A stretch of 5,011 bases of DNA. It comes from Bacteroidota bacterium (GTDB taxonomy: Bacteria; Bacteroidota; Bacteroidia; 2-12-FULL-35-15). Positions 1 through 5,011 of this stretch are shown here, in pieces. Numbering within the stretch: position 1 is the stretch's first letter; each line of letters opens with the position of its first letter. Location of the stretch: the NCBI GenBank assembly GCA_023251855.1, contig JAHEYA010000233.1, positions 1 to 5,011 on the forward strand, written 5' to 3'. The notes under the pieces were generated by a model. That model had not been told where the DNA came from. It was given only the letters and a program-made list of their open reading frames with translations, and made no database searches. The position numbers were made by a program, and so were the translations under genes.

Positions 1-1
1 G

Positions 2-496
2 CTTTTAAATCACAAGGAAGCATTAGATTTTATAATTAAAAATCCTTCCTACATGGTTCCATTAAGTTTCGCAAAAATAGAAAATGTACACAGCATTTTG
101 ATAAATGGATTGGGTGTTGACAGAAATATAAGAAAGCGCAGAGTTGGTATTTCAGGAACTAATTATAAACCTATTGATAATGAATTTCAAATCAAAGAAG
201 CGCTAAGGGATATGTGTAAATTGGTGAACAAACAAGAAAATGTATTTTCAAAGGCATTACTGGTTTTGGTATTACTTTCCTACATCCAAGCTTTTGCTGA
301 TGGAAATAAGAGGACGGCAAGAATAGTTAGTAATGCATTGCTCATCAATAATAATTACTGTCCTATTTCTTTCAGAACAATAGATTCAATCGAATACAAA
401 AAAGCGATGTTAATTTTCTATGAGCAAAATAATATCTGTGCTTTCAAAAAAATATTTATTAATCAATTTGAATTTGCTGTAAAGACTTATTTTTAG
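2..496 (+). CDS. Fic/Doc-family protein, 5'-truncated by window edge, active-site His replaced by Gln
   Basis: Fic-domain proteins usually transfer AMP or another phosphate-containing group onto target proteins, using a loop of the form HxFx(D/E)GN(G/K)RxxR. The frame is open to the left edge, so the first ATG inside it (position 53) is internal and the true start lies outside the window. Two regions identify the family. The segment RRVGISGTNYKP (nt 137-172) resembles the conserved strand region ahead of the Fic core. The motif QAFADGNKRTAR (nt 287-322) is the Fic loop, with the phosphate-binding D-G-N-K-R and final Arg intact. The Lys after Asn is as in Doc-type members. The usual catalytic His is Gln (codon CAA at 287-289). 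The rest is helical, ending in FYEQNNICAFKKIFINQFEFAV, the usual Fic C-terminal helix region. No inhibitory (S/T)xxxE(G/N) helix is seen in the visible part, but it could lie upstream. Membership in the family is clear; activity and target are unknown. Confidence 0.85.
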   Translation, partial: LLNHKEALDFIIKNPSYMVPLSFAKIENVHSILINGLGVDRNIRKRRVGISGTNYKPIDNEFQIKEALRDMCKLVNKQENVFSKALLVLVLLSYIQAFADGNKRTARIVSNALLINNNYCPISFRTIDSIEYKKAMLIFYEQNNICAFKKIFINQFEFAVKTYF

Positions 497-607
497 TACA
501 CGATGACAGAATAAGGTCTTCTTAAAATGAATTTTCTTCAAAACCATCCTTGCAACCCGCAATACGTTTCATTTTCAAAACCATTAAATCCATTCCTTAA
601 TATTTCG

Positions 608-615
608 TAAATTAG
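608..615 (+). promoter_or_regulatory. Candidate -7 promoter element for dnaG
   Basis: TAAATTAG matches the Bacteroidota -7 consensus TAnnTTTG with one mismatch and lies about 47 bases ahead of the dnaG start. No clear TTTG-like -33 box sits at the expected distance upstream, so this is a weak call. The rest of the gap (497-661) shows no other gene, strong hairpin or repeat. Confidence 0.3.
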
Positions 616-661
616 CAACGCCTACGTCAAAGCAATGGCATTCCGATTTTAAAAAAATAGT

Positions 662-2692
662 TTGATACCTAAAGAAGATATAGATAAGATATTTGAAGCA
701 GCCCGTGTTGAAGAAGTGGTTGGTGATTATGTTACGCTTAAAAAACGTGGCGTTAATCTCATCGGTCTATGTCCTTTTCACGATGAAAAAACTCCTTCCT
801 TTTATGTATCTCCGGTGAAAGGTATTTATAAGTGTTTCGGCTGTGGCAAAGGCGGACATGCCATCAATTTTATGATGGAAAAAGAACTGATGTCGTATCC
901 GGATGCACTCCGACATCTTGCAAAAAAATACAATATTCAAATTACTGAAGAGGAGCAAACGCCCGAACAGCTTCAATCACAGAATGATCGTGAAAGTTTA
1001 TTTGTAGTTTCTTCCTATGCACAAAAAAAATTCTCTGAAAATTTATATACTACTGATGAAGGAAAATCAGTAGGGCTAGGCTATTTCAAAGAACGTGGTT
1101 TTAGAGAAGATATCATTCAAAAATTTCAATTGGGTTATAGCCTTAGTAAACGTACTGCATTTTCTGACAGTGCAATAAAAGAAGGTTACAAGCTGGAATA
1201 CCTTGTTAAAGCAGGACTTACAATAGAGTATAAAAATGAAAATGAACTACATTCAGGAAACGGAGAGAATGAAGAAAAGAGAACGGAGCAGGAAGAAAAT
1301 CTCCAGCTTTCAAAATATGCTGACCGCTTTTGGGGGCGTGTTATGTTCCCTGTTCACAATGCAACCGGCCGTGTAATTGCTTTTGGTGGACGTACATTAC
1401 GTACAGATAAAAAAACTGCAAAATATATCAACTCTCCTGAAACAGCCATCTATCACAAGAGTGATGTGTTGTACGGAATATTTTTTGCAAAAAAAGAAAT
1501 TAACTCTCAGGATAATTGTTTTTTGGTGGAAGGATATACCGATGTAATATCCATGTTTCAGGCAGGAGTTGAGAATGTAGTAGCAAGCAGTGGTACCTCT
1601 TTAACTGTTGGTCAAATTAAACTCATACGCAGGTTTACAAACAACATTACTATTTTGTATGATGGCGATAGTGCAGGTATTAAAGCAAGTTTCAGAGGGA
1701 TTGATCTGATATTGGAAGAAGGGATGAATGTAAAAGTTTTATTATTTCCTGATGGTGAAGATCCTGATTCCTACTCCAAACGTGTGAACAGTGAGGAATT
1801 GAAAGCTTTTATTAAAAACAATTCAAAGGATTTTATTTCATTCAAAACAAATTTATTGATGGATGAAGTACAAAATGATCCTATTAAAAAAGCCGGACTG
1901 ATCAAAGAGATCGTACAAAGTATTGCACTTATTCCAGAAGCTATTTATCGTTCGGTATATGTGAAAGAATGCAGCCGTATCATGGATATGGAAGAAACAA
2001 TTTTATTAAACGAACTAAATAAAATACGTAGTAAACGGTTTAACGAAAAAAGCCATCAATCTTCAAAAAGTACCGAAAACACAATAATTTCGGAAGAATT
2101 TAAAATCGAAGAAAAAAAACAAGTTGGTACTGCAAGTGCTGAACATCAGGAACGCGATATCATTCGTTTATTGCTTAATTATGGAAATAAAAATGTGATG
2201 GTAGATGGTGAAGAAACGGATGTAGATAACAAACCTATTCAAATTGAAATTACTCTTGCCGAATTAATTGTTCATGAATTGGAAAATGACGGCATTGTTC
2301 TTGAAAATCCTTTGTACAAAAGTGTTTTTACTGAGTTTGTTCAACATCTTGGTAAGGATAAAGTACTTGATTATAATTATTTTATAAGTCATGAAAATAT
2401 TGCTATTTGTGCTTTAGCAGTTGATTTGATAAGCAGTCCGTATTCACTTGCAAAGTGGGAACAACATAGTATTTATACAACACTGGAAGAAAATATTCTT
2501 AAAAAATCATTATACAATGCGGTGTATGCATTAAAAAGCAGGAAATTGGAAATGATGATACATGACATACAAAAACGATTAAAAGAAAATCCTGCCGAAG
2601 AAGAACTGATTAGATTGATGCAAACTCAGCATCAATTGTTGGAAGCAAAAAAAACATTTAATGCACTGTTGGGGAGAATTGTGGTGAAGTAA
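662..2692 (+). CDS. dnaG: DNA primase DnaG (TTG start)
   Basis: DnaG makes the short RNA primers for DNA replication and works with the replicative helicase DnaB at the fork. The protein is 676 residues, longer than the 581 of E. coli DnaG. Three parts are visible. The N-terminal CHC2 zinc-binding domain (about 1-100) has all ligands present (C37, H40, C58, C61). The catalytic core (about 120-440) includes DRFWGRVMFPV (221-231) and a TOPRIM fold with VEGYTDV (Glu290), DGDSAG (Asp334, Asp336) and DGEDPDSY (Asp367, Asp369), which are the metal-binding acidic residues. After a polar linker (about 455-495), a C-terminal region (496-676) is where the helicase-binding domain should be. The start is TTG at 662. 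An in-frame stop at 650-652 excludes a longer form, the first in-frame ATG lies inside the zinc domain, and MIPKEDIDKIFEAARVEEVV matches typical primase N-termini. No Shine-Dalgarno is visible; the upstream sequence is A-rich. An acidic insertion lies at about 190-216. The gene appears monocistronic and is followed by a hairpin terminator. Confidence 0.97.
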   Translation: MIPKEDIDKIFEAARVEEVVGDYVTLKKRGVNLIGLCPFHDEKTPSFYVSPVKGIYKCFGCGKGGHAINFMMEKELMSYPDALRHLAKKYNIQITEEEQTPEQLQSQNDRESLFVVSSYAQKKFSENLYTTDEGKSVGLGYFKERGFREDIIQKFQLGYSLSKRTAFSDSAIKEGYKLEYLVKAGLTIEYKNENELHSGNGENEEKRTEQEENLQLSKYADRFWGRVMFPVHNATGRVIAFGGRTLRTDKKTAKYINSPETAIYHKSDVLYGIFFAKKEINSQDNCFLVEGYTDVISMFQAGVENVVASSGTSLTVGQIKLIRRFTNNITILYDGDSAGIKASFRGIDLILEEGMNVKVLLFPDGEDPDSYSKRVNSEELKAFIKNNSKDFISFKTNLLMDEVQNDPIKKAGLIKEIVQSIALIPEAIYRSVYVKECSRIMDMEETILLNELNKIRSKRFNEKSHQSSKSTENTIISEEFKIEEKKQVGTASAEHQERDIIRLLLNYGNKNVMVDGEETDVDNKPIQIEITLAELIVHELENDGIVLENPLYKSVFTEFVQHLGKDKVLDYNYFISHENIAICALAVDLISSPYSLAKWEQHSIYTTLEENILKKSLYNAVYALKSRKLEMMIHDIQKRLKENPAEEELIRLMQTQHQLLEAKKTFNALLGRIVVK

Positions 2693-2711
2693 TCCTCTAA
2701 TAAATTATAAA

Positions 2712-2747
2712 AAAAATCCCGTTCTGCTAACGAAGAACGGGATTTTT
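2712..2747. terminator. Bidirectional intrinsic terminator between dnaG and the Cys-rich gene
   Basis: A perfect 14-bp stem pairs 2712-2725 with 2734-2747 around the 8-base loop GCTAACGA. The core is TCCCGTTCT/AGAACGGGA, flanked by an A-run on the left and a T-run on the right, so it reads as stem plus U-tract on either strand. It starts 20 bases after the dnaG stop and 18 bases past the stop of the convergent Cys-rich gene, so it can terminate both. Confidence 0.92.
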
Positions 2748-2764
2748 AATTTCTAAATTTTTAA

Positions 2765-3073
2765 TTACTTAGTAGCCGGAGTAGCTGGAGTTGCTGGAGT
2801 TGCGGATGCAGTTGCAGTTCCTTTTGATTTACAACATGCTTTTCCTTCGTGAGAGCAAGTTTTACCTTCTGCTTTTTCACCAGAACAAGCTTTTGCAGTT
2901 TCACCTTTTTTGCAACATGCTTTGTTTTTGTCGCATTTTTTTTTGTCATCTGATTTTTTCTCATCTCCGCCAACAGCAATTACAGTAGCTTTAGTTAAAG
3001 TCATTACAGAAGAAGAAGCAGAAGAAGCACCAACAATTCCTGTAAATGCTACTAATAAAAATAATTTTTTCAT
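2765..3073 (-). CDS. Small secreted Cys/Lys-rich protein of unknown function
   Basis: This 102-residue protein begins with a clear signal peptide (MKKLFLLVAFTGIVGA, likely cleaved around residues 16-20), so it should be exported to the periplasm or beyond. The mature part is very hydrophilic and rich in Lys, Ala, Gly and Glu. It has seven Cys (47, 53, 54, 63, 73, 80, 81) and one His (75), in loosely repeated K-A/T-C-C/S blocks: KACCKKG, KACSGEK, KTCSHEG, KACCKSKG. The tail is a low-complexity (ATP)n repeat ending in Lys. The vicinal CysCys pairs suggest metal binding or disulfide formation, but that is inference; no named family or enzyme motif is recognised. I have a general sense that similar short proteins with a TKATVIAVGGD-like segment occur in other Bacteroidota. 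The coding call is supported by the signal peptide, an exact -7 promoter element upstream and the terminator downstream. Overlapping open frames on both strands here look like shadows. Confidence 0.82.
   Translation of the reverse strand: MKKLFLLVAFTGIVGASSASSSVMTLTKATVIAVGGDEKKSDDKKKCDKNKACCKKGETAKACSGEKAEGKTCSHEGKACCKSKGTATASATPATPATPATK
2771..2806 (-). repeat. Tandem 9-bp repeat coding for the (Thr-Ala-Pro) tail
   Basis: About four copies of a 9-base unit (+ strand AGTAGCCGG, AGTAGCTGG, AGTTGCTGG, AGTTGCGGA) lie in phase with the reading frame and give the ATPATPATPAT tail of the Cys-rich protein. Because the unit is a multiple of three, copy-number changes would lengthen or shorten the tail without breaking the frame. 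Confidence 0.8.
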
Positions 3074-3118
3074 GTGGTTTATGGTTTTGGTTATTAATTA
3101 ATTCTTTTTTTCGTACAA

Positions 3119-3126
3119 CAAAGATA
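3119..3126 (-). promoter_or_regulatory. -7 promoter element for the Cys-rich gene
   Basis: Read on the - strand this is TATCTTTG, an exact match to the Bacteroidota -7 consensus TAnnTTTG. It ends 45 bases ahead of the ATG at 3073, leaving a short AT-rich leader of roughly 40 bases. The -33 box is not obvious. The site lies between the gene and the palindromic repeat further upstream, so the gene probably has its own transcript. Confidence 0.6.
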
Positions 3127-3177
3127 ATTCAAAATTTAATGCGTTTTACTGATTCATCGTTAAGAAATGTTAAGGAC

Positions 3178-3265
3178 ATCTACGAATACGAATTTTTACG
3201 AATTTACGAATAAAAACCAACTTTGCTCAAGATTGGTAAATTCGTAAAAATTCGTATTCGTAGAT
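3178..3265. repeat. Large palindromic repeat, copy 1 (30-bp perfect arms, TACGAAT words)
   Basis: Positions 3178-3207 are a perfect inverted repeat of 3236-3265: 30 of 30 pairs, with each arm carrying three TACGAAT or near-TACGAAT words. The 28-base centre holds a smaller imperfect hairpin: CCAACTT (3217-3223) can pair with AAGATTGG (3229-3236) if A3232 is bulged and the loop is TGCTC. G3236 also pairs in the outer stem, so the two helices compete for that base. The element lies between psd and the Cys-rich gene, both on the - strand. It could act as an RNA hairpin that stabilises or ends the psd transcript, or be a mobile or REP-like repeat. It lacks a clean U-tract, so I do not call it a simple terminator. 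A related copy lies at 3989-4074. Confidence 0.88.
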
Positions 3266-3271
3266 AATCCG

Positions 3272-3283
3272 CGTATTCGTAGA
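3272..3283. repeat. Extra partial unit of the palindromic repeat
   Basis: CGTATTCGTAGA here is a 12-base direct copy of 3253-3264 in the right arm of copy 1, offset by 19 bases. It ends 22 bases from the psd stop. It may be a leftover of another repeat copy or of local duplication. Confidence 0.6.
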
Positions 3284-3305
3284 CAAAAACATTTTAAACA
3301 ACCCC

Positions 3306-3965
3306 TTACTCAAACGTAGCAATAACCGTTTCACAGCCAACCACCTTTTGTTCAAGGTTCACTTTTACTTTAACATTTACCGGTAACAACAAGTCTACTC
3401 GTGAACCAAATTTAATGAAACCAAATTCAGCACCCTGAACAGCATTATCGCCTTCTTTGGCATTATTTACAATTCGTCTGGCCAATGCCCCTGCAATTTG
3501 ACGGAACAAAACAGATTGTCCGTTTTGCTGTTCTACTACAATGGTTGTACGCTCATTATCTGTTGATGATTTCGGATGCCAAGCTACCAAAAACAAGCCG
3601 GGATGATACTTTGAATATTTTACAATTCCACTGATCGGATAACGATTAATATGTACATTGATAGGCGACATAAATATAGAAATCTGAAGTCGTTTGCCCG
3701 TGAAATACTCTGTTTCTTCTACTTCTTCAATCACCACTATTTCGCCATCTGCAGGAGCAATAATAGCATTATCATTAAGTACCACTGTGCGCTTAGGACT
3801 GCGAAAAAATTGCAAAATGGAGATCAATAAAAAAGCTGAACCTAAATATCCAAGCCAAAGAACAATCGGGTAAGCACAAAAAAAGTAACAAGTCAGAAAA
3901 TTTATAATTGAAACAACAATCAGTGTAACAATTAATGATGGAATACCTTCTTTATGGAATTTCAT
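3306..3965 (-). CDS. psd: Phosphatidylserine decarboxylase, short form
   Basis: Psd converts phosphatidylserine to phosphatidylethanolamine, the last step in making this major membrane lipid, on the inner face of the cytoplasmic membrane. The 219-residue protein is the short (archaeal/Bacteroidota-like) form. Two hydrophobic segments (about 8-28 and 33-54) anchor it. The catalytic domain follows, with PADGE (Asp73), FMSPINVHINRYP (His105) and, near the C-terminus, GFIKFGSRVDLLLP. By family analogy the chain self-cleaves between Gly187 and Ser188, and the new N-terminal Ser becomes the pyruvoyl cofactor. Asp73, His105 and Ser188 fit the known Asp-His-Ser processing triad. The ATG at 3963-3965 gives the expected N-terminus. 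The gene lies 115 bases downstream of yidC on the same strand, with a palindromic repeat in each flanking gap. No phosphatidylserine synthase gene is seen in the window. No convincing promoter was found, so it may be read through from yidC. Confidence 0.95.
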   Translation of the reverse strand: MKFHKEGIPSLIVTLIVVSIINFLTCYFFCAYPIVLWLGYLGSAFLLISILQFFRSPKRTVVLNDNAIIAPADGEIVVIEEVEETEYFTGKRLQISIFMSPINVHINRYPISGIVKYSKYHPGLFLVAWHPKSSTDNERTTIVVEQQNGQSVLFRQIAGALARRIVNNAKEGDNAVQGAEFGFIKFGSRVDLLLPVNVKVKVNLEQKVVGCETVIATFE

Positions 3966-3988
3966 TTATTAAGATTACGTTTTTATTT

Positions 3989-4074
3989 CTACGAATTATT
4001 TTACGAAAACTACGAATTACTAAAACTAACAAAAGGTATTGGTAATTAGTATATTCGTAATGATTCGTATTTCG
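3989..4074. repeat. Palindromic repeat, copy 2 (degenerate)
   Basis: The left arm (about 3990-4020, with TACGAAT at 3990-3996 and 4011-4017) and the right arm (about 4041-4070, with ATTCGTA at 4053-4059 and 4063-4069) form an imperfect inverted repeat with a few mismatches and gaps. The centre shares sequence with copy 1. On the - strand both have TTACCAAT, then a variable 7-10 bases, then GTTNGTTTT. This indicates a common origin and the same orientation. It fills most of the yidC-psd gap, from 7 bases past the yidC stop to 24 bases ahead of the psd start. Confidence 0.75.
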
Positions 4075-4080
4075 CTGGTA

Positions 4081-5011
4081 TTATTTTTTCTTTTGATTAA
4101 TTTGTGTTTGACGTTCTTTTGTCATCTGTTCAAGCCTTTCCTGAAACTTTGATTTTTTTACCGGCTTCTTTTTATTTTCCTGAATTTTAGCATGTAAAGC
4201 ATCTGAATCAATTACAAATTTTTGCATTACCCATGTTTGACCAAAGGTAATCATGTTTGCAAGAAAATAGTACCAGCTTAATCCTGCAGAGTAATTATTT
4301 AAAAATCCCAAAAATAAAATTGGCATCAGGTACATCATCCATTTCATACCCGGCATTTGATTAGATGTTCCCATTAGCTGGCTGTTGCTCCATGTATATA
4401 ACAAGGTTGAACCTGTCATCAATAAAGCAAATAAACTCACGTGATCGCCATACCAAGGCACGGCAAAACCAAAATTATAAACCGAATCATACGTGGACAG
4501 ATCATGTGCCCATAAAAAACTTTGCTGACGCAACTCAATAGATGCAGGAAAAAAGCTGAAAAGTGCGATCAAAATAGGCATTTGCAATAATACCGGGATA
4601 CAACCAGCCATCGGGTTAACACCGGCTTGTTTGTACAGCGCCATAGTCGCTTGCTGCTTTTTCATTGGGTCATCATTCTTGTGTTTTTCATTCAGCTCAT
4701 CTATTTCAGGCTTCAATACCATCATTTTTGCAGATGAAAGCACTGTTTTATAAGCGATCGGCAATAAAAGTAATTTAAGAATTATTGTTAAGATCAGAAT
4801 GATCAAACCATAGTTAAGATTAAAGCCATCCAAAAAATTAAAAATCGGGATCGTTAAAAAACGATTTAACCAACCAAAAAGTTTCCAACCTAAATTGATT
4901 TGTTTTTCCATATCCAGATCATATTGTTTCAAGGTTTTAAAATGGTTAGGACCAAAATAAAAACGCATTCCGAATGTCTCGGATTCATGATGTTTATAGG
5001 GAATACTTAAA
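4081..5011 (-). CDS. yidC: Membrane protein insertase YidC, C-terminal part, cut by window edge
   Basis: YidC (Oxa1/Alb3 family) inserts and folds proteins in the cytoplasmic membrane, alone or with SecYEG. The frame stays open to the right edge past the first Met (4966-4968), and FYFGPNHFKTLKQYDLDM is the end of the periplasmic P1 domain. The start, the first membrane helix and most of P1 are therefore outside; a full protein should be about 600 residues. Counting from that Met, the visible part has the P1-linker amphipathic region (about 20-48), TM2 (52-70), the cytoplasmic C1 hairpin (about 80-117, with MALYKQAGVNPMAGCIPVLL at its end), TM3 (118-142), TM4 (about 168-192), TM5 (209-224), TM6 (228-250) and a Lys-rich tail (about 256-295) suited to ribosome contact. 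The Arg that sits in the hydrophilic groove of E. coli and Bacillus YidC aligns with Lys65. It is the first of three - strand genes in the window. Confidence 0.96.
   Translation of the reverse strand, partial: LSIPYKHHESETFGMRFYFGPNHFKTLKQYDLDMEKQINLGWKLFGWLNRFLTIPIFNFLDGFNLNYGLIILILTIILKLLLLPIAYKTVLSSAKMMVLKPEIDELNEKHKNDDPMKKQQATMALYKQAGVNPMAGCIPVLLQMPILIALFSFFPASIELRQQSFLWAHDLSTYDSVYNFGFAVPWYGDHVSLFALLMTGSTLLYTWSNSQLMGTSNQMPGMKWMMYLMPILFLGFLNNYSAGLSWYYFLANMITFGQTWVMQKFVIDSDALHAKIQENKKKPVKKSKFQERLEQMTKERQTQINQKKK

Noticed and set aside
53..55. ATG at 53 as the start of the Fic gene
   Set aside because: The frame stays open to the window edge, and the upstream residues (HKEALDFIIKNPSY) look like the normal helical lead-in of Fic proteins, so this Met is internal.
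497..540. Terminator after the Fic gene
   Set aside because: Only very short AT self-complementary pieces such as AAAAT/ATTTT are present; no stem with a GC core followed by a T-run.
767..976. Minus-strand open frame inside dnaG
   Set aside because: It lies opposite the well-conserved zinc domain of dnaG and has no recognisable protein features; it is a shadow frame.
1023..1030. A-runs in dnaG (also 2112-2119) as programmed slippage sites
   Set aside because: Both are 8-base A-runs in Lys codons in an AT-rich gene. No stimulating hairpin or conserved alternative product is seen, and programmed frameshifting is known for dnaX rather than dnaG.
2791..3101. Plus-strand and alternative minus-strand open frames over the Cys-rich gene
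   Set aside because: Their products are low-complexity readings of the same biased codons. Only the 2765-3073 frame has a signal peptide and regularly spaced Cys, and it alone fits the promoter and terminator.
3178..3283. CRISPR array
   Set aside because: The words are short, inverted as well as direct, and have no regular 25-40 base spacers; no cas gene is present.
3966..3988. Promoter just upstream of psd
   Set aside because: TAGTTTTC-like words on the - strand near here match TAnnTTTG imperfectly and fall inside the repeat, with no supporting -33 box, so the match is not distinguishable from AT-rich background.

Overview
The window looks like a stretch of chromosome from an AT-rich member of the Bacteroidota, possibly a Chitinophagales-like lineage. 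The evidence is the style of the DnaG N-terminus, the Bacteroidota-type YidC with a Lys in place of the usual TM2 Arg, one exact match to the Bacteroidota -7 promoter element (TAnnTTTG), and the lack of clear Shine-Dalgarno sequences. This placement comes from recognising sequences, not from a search.

Layout, left to right. (1) Positions 2-496, + strand: the C-terminal part of a Fic/Doc-family protein whose start lies outside the window. Its Fic motif has Gln where the catalytic His normally sits. (2) Positions 497-661: a short intergenic gap with a weak promoter candidate. (3) Positions 662-2692, + strand: a complete dnaG primase gene starting with TTG. (4) Positions 2712-2747: a strong, symmetric hairpin terminator shared by convergent genes. 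(5) Positions 2765-3073, - strand: a small secreted Cys/Lys-rich protein of unknown function, with its own promoter at 3119-3126. (6) Positions 3178-3283: a large palindromic repeat made of TACGAAT/ATTCGTA words. (7) Positions 3306-3965, - strand: a short-form phosphatidylserine decarboxylase (psd). (8) Positions 3989-4074: a second, decayed copy of the same palindromic repeat. (9) Positions 4081-5011, - strand: the C-terminal membrane part of the insertase YidC, cut by the window edge.

The three - strand genes (yidC, psd, Cys-rich protein) run in series toward the convergent dnaG gene, and the hairpin between them insulates both sides. yidC and psd are both membrane-biogenesis functions (protein insertion and phosphatidylethanolamine synthesis). 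The spacing and the repeats between them argue against tight translational coupling. No gene-free stretch exceeds 300 bases.

Most of the window is ordinary housekeeping sequence, and I see no convincing new multi-gene system. The observations most worth following up are the pair of related palindromic repeats that bracket psd in the same orientation with a conserved apical segment, and the His-to-Gln change in the Fic active site.
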